Source: Candidatus Hodarchaeota archaeon | GTDB taxonomy: Archaea; Asgardarchaeota; Heimdallarchaeia; Hodarchaeales; YT1-039 | Direction of reading: 5' to 3' | DNA: 18,255 nt | NCBI GenBank assembly: GCA_016840025.1 | Contig: JAEOTF010000521.1 | Coordinates: 1 to 18,255 of the forward strand | In this document: one piece after another, positions 1 through 6,882 of the stretch | How the letters are laid out: every line of letters starts with the position of its first letter | Numbering within the stretch: position 1 is the first letter of the stretch | Notes under the pieces: generated by a model | Databases searched by the model: none | Told to the model about the DNA's origin: nothing | The model's input: the letters and a program-made list of their open reading frames with translations, nothing else | Program-made: the position numbers and the translations under genes

Positions 1-243
1 TGTGCGAAGTGTGGTTTTCAAGCAGATCGCGATTGTGCCTCAGCTATTAATATCCTCGCCAAATTTTACCTCATCCAAGATCGGTTTGAGAACCTATTGC
101 ACGAATCCTCTGTGAACGAGGAATCCTTCTTCATTCAATGGAAGGGTTTTCTACGACAGACAGCCAACGGTAAAACGAAAGTTTCCCTGTCCAATGCGAG
201 TTGGATGCGGTTCAGCGGACTCGTAGGAAGCCCCGTCCTTTAG
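1..243 (+). CDS. tnpB: TnpB RNA-guided nuclease, C-terminal end only (5' part outside window)
   Basis: The reading frame is open from base 1 to the TAG at 241-243, giving the last 80 residues of a TnpB/OrfB protein of an IS200/IS605-family element. The visible start, CAKCGF followed by DRDCASAINIL, matches the second CxxC pair of the TnpB zinc ribbon and the adjacent DRD..AA.NI segment that carries the last RuvC acidic residue. TnpB is an RNA-guided DNA endonuclease that helps its element persist. After NIL there is a tail of about 60 residues ending GLVGSPVL; its last codons lie inside the right-end hairpin, as is usual where the guide RNA overlaps the 3' end of the gene. Activity cannot be judged because most of the gene is missing. 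Family identification is confident. Confidence 0.88.
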   Translation, partial: CAKCGFQADRDCASAINILAKFYLIQDRFENLLHESSVNEESFFIQWKGFLRQTANGKTKVSLSNASWMRFSGLVGSPVL

Positions 244-258
244 GACGGGGTAGTTCAC
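231..258 (+). ncRNA. 3' end of the TnpB guide RNA (reRNA/omegaRNA) scaffold hairpin
   Basis: CCCCGTCC (231-238), loop TTTA (239-242) and GGACGGGG (243-250) form a perfect 8-bp stem, followed by TAGTTCAC. In studied TnpB systems the guide RNA scaffold comes from the end of tnpB plus the right end of the element, and the guide is the flanking host DNA. By that rule the guide here would begin at about 259 with TTATGTATTAAGATTG. The hairpin is seen directly; the RNA is inferred from the family. Confidence 0.6.
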
Positions 259-340
259 TTATGTATTAAGATTGCTAATGGTGGTATAATATCAAAACAG
301 AAAATAATGAAAGAAAAATAGCGAAGTAAATCTCTAACTA

Positions 341-1933
341 TTATGTAACATTGAGAAAAGGTTTCTTCATATAAATTTCATCGCCTTTTTTAATTTCTAA
401 CCACTCTTCATCCTCAAGGGCTTGAAGAGTTCGTCTGATGGCAGTAACTGGGCGACCAGTGACATTTGCAATTTCTTTGATCTTCACTCCACTTTCCATG
501 TCTTCTACAATCATCAGTAGATAGTATTTAGGATTCTCTTCAAGTAGCTCTTTCAGATTTTCTATTCTCATCTCATATGTCTTAATTGTACTTTTGCCTT
601 CCTGAAGCTTGGACCGATTTCTCTCAGCCTCTTCTTTCCACATTTGTATATCTGTTTCTCTTTCATCGAGCTTCCCCTGCATTAAAGCGGTTTTTTGCTC
701 ATTTTCGAGCATTTGTGATCTAATTTGCTCTCTCTCACCGATTACTTTTTCATACAATTCCTTTTCAGTTTCAATTGTCTTATCTTTAGCTTCTAACTCT
801 TTTTGTAGAGCTTCCAAACGAGTTGAAATCTCCATTTCTTTTTCCGATTTGCCATTAACTTCAGATTTCACTTTAGAGAGTTCGTTTACTACCCCATTAT
901 GTTCTGTTTCCAAGGATTCATACTTTATTTCTAATGATTTGTAAGCTACTTCGAGATCTTCATGCTTCTTTTCTATATCTTCTTTCTCATTCTTAATTTG
1001 ACCAACTTGACCATCGAATTCTTTCTGATGTTTTTCTAATTCATCAATCTTATTTTTATACTGAGTAAGTTCATTTTGACCGTCTTCAAGCTCCTTTTGT
1101 GCCTGTCCTAAGGCTACTTCCATAGCCGCAAATTGTTCACTAAGTCCTTCAGACATTGAGGAAATACCACTTTTTTCATCTTTAAGTTGTTGAATTTCTT
1201 CTTGTAGACTTACGATGGATTCTTCCTTGTCACCAAGCTGTTTTGTCAGATCCTCTATCTTCTCAGCAGCTCGAATAATTCGACTTCCTAACTCTTTTAT
1301 TTTAGCGTCAGATTCACCAGTAGTTTTATCTTGTATAGCTTTTATAGCCTCATCCCGATCTCCAATAGCTAATTCTAGGTCTTGTATGCGACTATGGGCG
1401 TCAACGAGTCTATTTCCGATTGTTTCAATTTGGATATTCAACTGGGTCTTTTCAGCTTCATGATTGACCATAGCACGCCTTATTTCGTCTAATTCCTCTT
1501 GTTTCTCATTAACAGATTCCATTTGTTCTCCCAACCGCTTCGTTTGTTGCTCTAATTGTTCAGTTAGCTTATCAATTGCTTCTTGTCTCTCTTGTATTTC
1601 AGCTTCTAAAGTATCTATCTGCTCTTGCGCTCCTGAATCAGTTATTATAGATATATCACCAATATCTCCGCCACCGAGGGCAGCTTTCAAGAGAGGTATA
1701 CCGGTTTGTGATAAATTTTGGTAAGCTTTCGTATTGGAATCCACCATCCGATTCTTCAGAGCATCGAGTAGCCGGATTAAATCGGTCAAAGAGTAATTAG
1801 GTCGAGGTGACCGTTTTAATCGATGTGTCACGTCTTCAACGGTGGTTGCCAATTCCTTTTCCGATGCTTTTTGTTGATCATTGATGATCTGTATTAACTT
1901 TAAAATTGCAGTTTTGGAGTCACTAGAGCTCAT
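341..1933 (-). CDS. Long coiled-coil protein with C-terminal winged helix-turn-helix, function unknown
   Basis: A 530-residue protein, not recognised as a named family. The first ~95 residues are mixed helical. A very long Glu/Lys/Gln-rich heptad region (about 100-450) is predicted to form a coiled coil. The last ~60 residues (from NPKYYLLMIVEDM to EIYMKKPF) look like a winged helix-turn-helix: the stretch KIKEIANVTGRPVTAIRRTLQALEDEEW reads as helix-turn-recognition helix and is followed by a short wing. No Walker A motif is present, so this is not an SMC or Rad50 ATPase. I chose the ATG at 1933: it has a GGGGA Shine-Dalgarno-like stretch about 7 bases upstream and a TATA-like box (1974-1983) at a good distance. 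A TTG at 1948 would add five residues. The gene is divergent from another coiled-coil/winged-helix gene at 2070. A DNA-binding or chromosome/cell-structure role is possible but unproven. Confidence 0.7.
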   Translation of the reverse strand: MSSSDSKTAILKLIQIINDQQKASEKELATTVEDVTHRLKRSPRPNYSLTDLIRLLDALKNRMVDSNTKAYQNLSQTGIPLLKAALGGGDIGDISIITDSGAQEQIDTLEAEIQERQEAIDKLTEQLEQQTKRLGEQMESVNEKQEELDEIRRAMVNHEAEKTQLNIQIETIGNRLVDAHSRIQDLELAIGDRDEAIKAIQDKTTGESDAKIKELGSRIIRAAEKIEDLTKQLGDKEESIVSLQEEIQQLKDEKSGISSMSEGLSEQFAAMEVALGQAQKELEDGQNELTQYKNKIDELEKHQKEFDGQVGQIKNEKEDIEKKHEDLEVAYKSLEIKYESLETEHNGVVNELSKVKSEVNGKSEKEMEISTRLEALQKELEAKDKTIETEKELYEKVIGEREQIRSQMLENEQKTALMQGKLDERETDIQMWKEEAERNRSKLQEGKSTIKTYEMRIENLKELLEENPKYYLLMIVEDMESGVKIKEIANVTGRPVTAIRRTLQALEDEEWLEIKKGDEIYMKKPFLNVT

Positions 1934-1973
1934 ATGGTGTCCCCACAATTTTTCTATTAACGTAAGGTGTCTT

Positions 1974-1983
1974 GATATAATAG
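1974..1983 (-). promoter_or_regulatory. TATA-like box of the 530 aa coiled-coil gene
   Basis: On the minus strand these bases read CTATTATATC. Transcription starting about 26 bases downstream would begin near 1951, leaving a leader of about 18 bases that contains the GGGGA ribosome-binding stretch before the ATG at 1933. The spacing fits archaeal promoters; the call rests on sequence resemblance only. Confidence 0.4.
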
Positions 1984-2069
1984 TTTTATTTCAGATGCCT
2001 TAAAAAAATCATAGGAGAAATGAGCTTAAAATTAGTTTTTGTTTCTTATAAAATTGGAGCCATTGGTCA

Positions 2070-3239
2070 ATGAGTGATGAAGATATCCGTTTACTCAGGC
2101 TAAGATTGAATCAGTATGTACAAGCTAACCAAACACTTCAACAGGAGAATATAGATCTCAGAAATCGTATTTCAGAACTATATTCATGGACAGAAATAGC
2201 TCAAAAGACGATAAGTGAAAGAGATCAACAAATTCAAGCACTAAATTTAGAAATTCAGCGAATCCAGCAAGAAAAACAAGAATTAGTTCGAAGAGAAGAA
2301 GAAAGAAAGCAGAGGGGCAGGGAAATGTCAATTGAGCAGCTATATGAGCGAGTTCAAACATTAGAAGTCGAAAACAGAGACATGAAGGAAATTTTAGGAG
2401 ATTCCATAGAAACCCTCTCCAAAATACTTATGAATTCTGCTACCACCATTGATAGAGAAACAGTTGGCCGAATTGAGCGAATCCTTAGCCAACGCAAAGA
2501 CCCTCAAAGTCTTGTTTTAATTGCACTTAGAAAAAAAGTATCTGCAGCTTATAGTGAACTAGCTCAAGTTACTGGAATGACAGAACAAAAAGTGAGAATT
2601 GCAGCAGATCAACTTCGAAGAAAGGGAATAGTGAAAGAATTTGGACCTAATGCTATTACGCTGGAAGTTGTAGAAGCAAGACCAAAGTTACCTGAACCTA
2701 GGGAGTGGCGGACGATTACAGATCCCAAGGATCTATTTTCTGCAGTAATTGAATATGTAAAGATCTCAGAAGATAATAGACATATTGCGGATGCTCTTAA
2801 ACAGTTTCGAGATGTTGTTACTTCGTTATTAGGGTCACCAACATTTATGTATGAACTAGGAATGGAAATAAAAACCTTTACAACACGGATGGGCAACAAA
2901 GAGCAACTTTTAAATCAAATAGCTTCATGGAAACTGAAATGGGAAGATTCAACTCGTGAAGTAGAGGTCTATGGAACAAAAATTGATGACCCCAGTTCAT
3001 GGTCAGTAGATTTGATTCTAAGCGAGTTATTTGACTCAATGAGCAGGTTGGTTAAAAAGGGCAAGCCTAAGGAAATTTCTCTCGCACTTCAAAAACTGAG
3101 AGATATACTACATGAAAAACATGGACATAAGCTGTATCTAGTTGAAATTGTTCGTGAATCGACATCTTGGAGAAGTGGTGGACGTAATCGTGAAGATCTT
3201 CTCACAAAACTTGAACAGTGGCAAGAAAAAGCAACGTAA
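2070..3239 (+). CDS. Coiled-coil / winged-helix protein with duplicated C-terminal helical domain, function unknown
   Basis: A 389-residue protein without a recognised family. Residues ~9-108 form a Glu/Gln-rich coiled coil. Residues ~145-198 look like a winged helix: YSELAQVTGMTEQKVRIAADQLRRKGIV resembles MarR/ArsR-type helix-turn-helix segments. The remainder appears duplicated: ~218-293 and ~307-388 share the pattern ALK.FRDVV...LL / ALQKLRDIL followed by a final LLNQIASWKLKW / LLTKLEQWQEKA. The ATG start has GGAG (2056-2059) ten bases upstream. It overlaps the stop of a possible 17-codon upstream frame by ATGA. The gene is divergent from the 530 aa coiled-coil gene and its stop is only 12 bases from the convergent gene at 3252. 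The shared architecture (coiled coil plus winged helix) suggests the divergent pair act together; this is inference. Confidence 0.75.
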   Translation: MSDEDIRLLRLRLNQYVQANQTLQQENIDLRNRISELYSWTEIAQKTISERDQQIQALNLEIQRIQQEKQELVRREEERKQRGREMSIEQLYERVQTLEVENRDMKEILGDSIETLSKILMNSATTIDRETVGRIERILSQRKDPQSLVLIALRKKVSAAYSELAQVTGMTEQKVRIAADQLRRKGIVKEFGPNAITLEVVEARPKLPEPREWRTITDPKDLFSAVIEYVKISEDNRHIADALKQFRDVVTSLLGSPTFMYELGMEIKTFTTRMGNKEQLLNQIASWKLKWEDSTREVEVYGTKIDDPSSWSVDLILSELFDSMSRLVKKGKPKEISLALQKLRDILHEKHGHKLYLVEIVRESTSWRSGGRNREDLLTKLEQWQEKAT

Positions 3240-3251
3240 TTATATCAGAAT

Positions 3252-3893
3252 TTAAGAATCAACGATCTTCTTGAGATTAGCAATATTATCTTTGAGTTTA
3301 GTAATCAATACGTTAGTTTCTGCAAAATCACCGCGATACAGTGAACTTATTGATGTATCTAAAATACTTGCTTGTGCTACAGGATCGTATTCCAACACAT
3401 CTAGCATCTGTAAATTCTTGTCAGAAGCATTTTGGATATCGGTAGGAAGACTTTCAATTATGTTCTGGAAAGTTTGAATGACACCTTGGGATGTTCGCTC
3501 AGCGTTAACCATCACAGTTGTGAAGTTTTTTATTTGAGGGATCAGCATTAAACGAATTCTCATTCGAAGTTCATCAAGATTAGCTACAACATCAGGTGTT
3601 TCAACAAATACTGTCGTCCATTCGTAAATTGTCAAAATGCTACGATAAGCCTCTTTTTGGAGATGAACCCAATTTACTAATGTTCCAATCACATTATCAA
3701 TCTTATCAGTTTCAGATTCTAATTTCGCGAGCGTTGTCTTGAAATTTTCTCCTTGTTCACCAAAGAGAGCGTGTATTGAATCAGCTAATGCATCACCCAC
3801 TTCTTTCAGTGTTTTCATTGTAGCTTTGAACTTTTCCTCATCTTTCATTGCTTCCTCAATCCTGCTATTGCTTACCACCTTATTGTGTTGCAT
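3252..3893 (-). CDS. All-helical protein of unknown function, coupled to the 351 aa gene
   Basis: A 213-residue, soluble, almost entirely helical protein with no cysteine and no signal peptide or membrane segment. I recognise no family. The middle (IYEWTTVFVETPDVVANLDELRMRI and following) and the C-terminal part read as amphipathic helices, suggesting a helical bundle or scaffold. Its ATG (3893-3891) shares one base with the TAA stop of the upstream gene (TAATG), so the two are almost certainly co-transcribed and translationally coupled; no separate Shine-Dalgarno is visible. This coupling predicts that the product works in a complex or fixed ratio with the 351 aa protein. The gene ends 12 bases from the convergent gene ending at 3239. 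Confidence 0.7.
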   Translation of the reverse strand: MQHNKVVSNSRIEEAMKDEEKFKATMKTLKEVGDALADSIHALFGEQGENFKTTLAKLESETDKIDNVIGTLVNWVHLQKEAYRSILTIYEWTTVFVETPDVVANLDELRMRIRLMLIPQIKNFTTVMVNAERTSQGVIQTFQNIIESLPTDIQNASDKNLQMLDVLEYDPVAQASILDTSISSLYRGDFAETNVLITKLKDNIANLKKIVDS

Positions 3894-4948
3894 TATACTT
3901 TAATCAATTTAAAAGTATAAATACAAAGGCTACTAGCTCCTGATGCGCAAGACGGTGGATCTGCGACAACTTCTCGATCTAGAGCCAGAGAAGCATATCT
4001 AGCCCAAATATGGGTTAGAAACTTACAAAAATCTTCATGAGAATGCTGACAAATGCGATTAGGCGATGTAAACATGAGTTCTTCCTCTTCTTCGATGGGT
4101 AGTAGTCCCACACCTCTTAATAGGTCACTTGGCTTCGCTGTGGGACGCGGATCACGAAGAAGGCTATGGAAGCCTGCACCAATATCCGCAGCGACTTGTT
4201 TAATGAGACCATCCGCCATCGCCATCTCAAAAGTAACCCATAAAATATAGACTGGGTTTAACTCTAAATCCTCTTCATGTCTTTCGATAAGATCGGGCCG
4301 TTTTTCCTGAATATAATCCCATGAGCTCTTTACAAGAGCTTCTATTGCCTCATCCTTTCCAATCCGTCTACCTATGATGGGAGTTACAAGATCTTGGCCA
4401 AGAACATTAAAAACACCACTTTTCGTAGCTGTGGTTGGAGCCGCTTTAACTCCTTTACGGGGAATAGCGATTTTTTCTACATCTACATCATACCTAGAAG
4501 AGAATCGAATACAAACCTTGTATCTTGGGGGTAGTTCCATTTTCCGATCAATCTCTACTTTCGCGCTAGCTCTGAGGAACAAACGGGATAATCCTTCAAT
4601 TATAGCTAAAACTATAATCTGCAGGACTTCATCCTCAAGGATATTACCTTTCCACATCCTTGATGTTCCAATAAGGACAACTCCCTTACGTTGATCCTCA
4701 TCCCATTCCACATCGACAGGACTAAATCCTAGCCATTGGAGAAAGCTATTGGTTTGACTAGTTAGGGCTTGCTCAGGAGAAAACTCGAAAGAGGCCTTTA
4801 TCGCGGTAGAAACGATCTCCCTTAGCTCTTTTTGTGCATCAGGAACCTTGCGTGAAATTTCTGAAGCCAATTCATATACTGCTTTCGCAAGGAATCGTTT
4901 CGCTCTAACTCCTGCAATACCTTGACTCATGCTACTAGTACGAGACAC
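3893..4948 (-). CDS. Unknown protein with apparent internal duplication, possibly V4R/TRAPP-like folds
   Basis: A 351-residue soluble protein. Two segments look like repeats of one domain: ~69-149 (FLQWLGFSPVDVEW ... LAIIEGLSRLFL ... PPRYKVCIRF) and ~276-348 (LLRGVGLLPIEEEE ... LTHIWARYASLAL ... CASGASSLCIYTFKL). Each runs: short helix, Gly-hydrophobic-x-Pro, acidic strand, long helix, closing strand with Cys before aromatic residues. That closing C...C.[FY] strand is reminiscent of V4R (4-vinyl reductase/Bet3-like) small-molecule-binding domains, but I am not certain. The second copy has extra cysteines and histidines (CQHSHEDFCKF, CASGASSLC) that could bind metal. The start is GTG at 4948, chosen because AGAGG lies nine bases upstream; the ATG at 4930 has no such site. 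It leads a two-gene unit with the 213 aa gene. Confidence 0.65.
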   Translation of the reverse strand: MSRTSSMSQGIAGVRAKRFLAKAVYELASEISRKVPDAQKELREIVSTAIKASFEFSPEQALTSQTNSFLQWLGFSPVDVEWDEDQRKGVVLIGTSRMWKGNILEDEVLQIIVLAIIEGLSRLFLRASAKVEIDRKMELPPRYKVCIRFSSRYDVDVEKIAIPRKGVKAAPTTATKSGVFNVLGQDLVTPIIGRRIGKDEAIEALVKSSWDYIQEKRPDLIERHEEDLELNPVYILWVTFEMAMADGLIKQVAADIGAGFHSLLRDPRPTAKPSDLLRGVGLLPIEEEEELMFTSPNRICQHSHEDFCKFLTHIWARYASLALDREVVADPPSCASGASSLCIYTFKLIKV

Positions 4949-5178
4949 TTTCGTTTTCCTCTTTCGCTCTCTGATATACAGAATGATATCTATTAAAAAG
5001 CTTCATAAACTTATATTATGAGAAAATAACAAGTAAAACATAACAGTTTTGAATATAAGAAGATATTATTTTATAAGAAACTACGATTCTCCAAAATTTA
5101 ACAGCAAAGCTCCTCTCAACTTTTCTAACACAGCGAATTTAAATGATACTGAAGGGATCATCGAAGAAAGATACAGTA

Positions 5179-5565
5179 CTAAATTAATTCGGCTAATTTT
5201 GCAGAACAACGGCGCATGTCGAGTAGAATCAATCCTAACTTTGCTCCTTTACGCGCAATACCTGCAAGTACGGCATGTTCTCCCGCATCCATAATAATTA
5301 CGTACCCTCGTGTGCCTTTAATGATCTGTTGGTCCATTTCTCCTCTGTTAAGTTCTTGTACAACACGTTCAGCTAAGCTTAGCATAGCAGCTGTCATAGC
5401 AGATATTCGGTCCTCATCAGCATCAGTGGTAAGCGCGCTAGCGATGGGTAAACCATCTTTGGTCACACAAGACAGCCCCTCAATGTCTACAATGCGACTG
5501 GTGACATTCTTCAGTAATGTTTCGATCGCAAGGAGTCTATCTTCGATCAGAATAGTAGCCTCCAT
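5179..5565 (-). CDS. Roadblock/LC7 domain protein
   Basis: A 128-residue single-domain protein of the Roadblock/LC7 superfamily (MglB, dynein light chain 7, Ragulator subunits). The diagnostic stretch is IEGLSCVTKDGLPIASAL (about 28-45), followed by DADEDRISAMTAAMLSLAERVV, then strands GYVIIMDAGEHAVLAGIA and the closing GLILLDMRRCSAKLAEL helix. The length is typical of the fold. In bacteria and archaea these proteins form dimers that bind and regulate small Ras-like GTPases (MglA type); Asgard archaea carry many copies. No GTPase gene is visible nearby. The ATG at 5565 has no obvious Shine-Dalgarno sequence; an AT-rich stretch around 5615-5625 (CTTTAAATTTA on this strand) could be the TATA box. 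It is separated by 230 bases from the downstream 351 aa gene, so co-transcription is possible but not shown. Confidence 0.88.
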   Translation of the reverse strand: MEATILIEDRLLAIETLLKNVTSRIVDIEGLSCVTKDGLPIASALTTDADEDRISAMTAAMLSLAERVVQELNRGEMDQQIIKGTRGYVIIMDAGEHAVLAGIARKGAKLGLILLDMRRCSAKLAELI

Positions 5566-5718
5566 TGTTCATGGATAGTCGGCCTTCATAAGTTTACTGG
5601 TTTCGCTTAACTTTGTGTAAATTTAAAGATAGTGCTAAGCTAGTTCATAAACGCTATTTCTCTTTTTAATCACCACAGAGGCCTAGAAAGATAATTTTCC
5701 CCTTGATATAGCAGATAG

Positions 5719-6882
5719 TCATTCTACATTTGCATGACGCTTTTTCATAGCACCTTCAGTTATATTAAGATCATTTGCAATTTGTGCGACTATTGAATCT
5801 AAGAATACTGCCACTCCATATTCAAAGACAGGAACAATACACCTAATCGAATCTATAGGTTTTTCAAACCCAGAAAAACGCTCGTCTCTTCCTTTTATCT
5901 GAAATGATAAGGTAGCTTCTTGAGCGATTATGGATTTAGGCCAACTTGTTATACCAATAGAACGAATATTCATCTTATTAGCTAATTCTTGGTATCTCTG
6001 ACTCAAGGAAGTCTCACCACTACCAGAAATGCAAATTAGTAAATCATTTAGCTTCCTAAACCGCCAATCATATGTTGATTGAACATTTATGCCCAAATGC
6101 CCTAAACGAATAGCAATCATGGCTGCAACAATGGAAGAAATACCGCTTCCTACACAAAATACAGATCTATCGGCATATTCCCCGCTATTACAGTAATTTT
6201 TTGTAAGTTCTATAAATTCCTGTAAATCATCTGATTGTTCTAACATTTCAAGTGAGTTACGAACCGAAGATTGAATTAATGAGACAGTTTCCTCGAAACC
6301 TTGAAGCTTATTCTCATGACCAAGTCCACCAATGATGCAAGACGTTATAAAAAGTGATGTAAGTTCAAAAATAGTACCCATAGGTGTCAAAGGTGCCACT
6401 TGACCTTTGATTTGTCGTTTGAGATAAGAATAATGTTTGGAAAAGGCTGGTGCAGAAGGGATAAGAATACAGCAATCAGCAATCCGTGCCAATAACGATT
6501 TTTGATTGCCTGAAAAAGCAATTAAAGTTGCTCCACGCTTTAATGCAGCTTCTGCGGCATAGGTGGTGGTGTGGGTCCATCCTGAACCTGAAAAGGCTAC
6601 AACAGCATCATGTTCATCAATGGGTTTTGCTAACGTTTTTCCAATCCTAGATGCTCTAAAACCCTGGTCCTTTAATCCCTCTAAGAAAATATTCGCAACT
6701 TTGCCACTACGCCCCATTCCAATGATGTGGAGACGTCCAGATTTTTTAATCGACTCTAAAATATGAAAAACACGACGTAATGCTATGGAATCCACTGTTA
6801 AGCTATTAGCTGTGTGTACGCCACTTCTAAGGAGAAGTCTCCACGCTTCTTTAAACGCAGTTAAATCCTCAAGCTTAACCAT
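5719..6882 (-). CDS. Tandem double SIS-domain protein, 6-phospho-3-hexuloisomerase-like
   Basis: A 387-residue protein made of two SIS (sugar isomerase) domains, each resembling 6-phospho-3-hexuloisomerase (PHI, HxlB), which interconverts 3-hexulose 6-phosphate and fructose 6-phosphate in the ribulose monophosphate pathway. Domain 1 (~50-185) has IIGMGRSGKVANIF, SGSGWTHTTTYAAEAALKRGA and PLTPMGTIFELTSLFI. Domain 2 (~238-387) has VGSGISSIVAAMIAIRLGHLG, ISGSGETSLS, and the C-terminal MKKRHANVE, the hallmark PHI ending. Normal PHI is a single domain of about 180-200 residues that assembles into oligomers, so this looks like a fused pair. Domain 1 has GSGWT where domain 2 has the usual SGSGET, and lacks the RHANVE tail, so the halves may have specialised, with domain 2 more likely catalytic. 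No hexulose-phosphate synthase gene lies nearby. ATG at 6882; no clear ribosome-binding site. Confidence 0.8.
   Translation of the reverse strand: MVKLEDLTAFKEAWRLLLRSGVHTANSLTVDSIALRRVFHILESIKKSGRLHIIGMGRSGKVANIFLEGLKDQGFRASRIGKTLAKPIDEHDAVVAFSGSGWTHTTTYAAEAALKRGATLIAFSGNQKSLLARIADCCILIPSAPAFSKHYSYLKRQIKGQVAPLTPMGTIFELTSLFITSCIIGGLGHENKLQGFEETVSLIQSSVRNSLEMLEQSDDLQEFIELTKNYCNSGEYADRSVFCVGSGISSIVAAMIAIRLGHLGINVQSTYDWRFRKLNDLLICISGSGETSLSQRYQELANKMNIRSIGITSWPKSIIAQEATLSFQIKGRDERFSGFEKPIDSIRCIVPVFEYGVAVFLDSIVAQIANDLNITEGAMKKRHANVE

Larger units (their letters stand above)
1..258 (+). mobile_element. Right end of an IS200/IS605-type insertion sequence
   Basis: The end of tnpB merges into a perfect 8-bp hairpin (231-250) followed by TAGTTCAC, a layout typical of archaeal IS200/IS605 right ends. 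I place the element boundary at about 258. The left end, and any tnpA transposase, lie outside the window. Elements of this family transpose as single strands through subterminal hairpins and do not leave target duplications, so none is expected here. The exact boundary is inferred from the motif and was not checked against an empty site. Confidence 0.75.

Noticed and set aside
609..1724. Several open frames on the plus strand opposite the long coiled-coil gene
   Set aside because: They are Ser/Cys/Phe-rich, as expected from reading a Glu/Lys/Gln-rich coiled-coil gene backwards, and have no ribosome sites or family resemblance.
341..1933. SMC or Rad50-type ATPase
   Set aside because: The coiled coil suggested it, but there is no Walker A, Walker B or signature motif and the C-terminus is a winged helix.
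5049..5294. 81-codon plus-strand frame
   Set aside because: It overlaps the end of the Roadblock gene on the other strand, has low-complexity N-terminal sequence and no ribosome-binding site.
5216..5578. 120-codon plus-strand frame
   Set aside because: It lies entirely opposite the Roadblock gene, which is clearly the coding strand.
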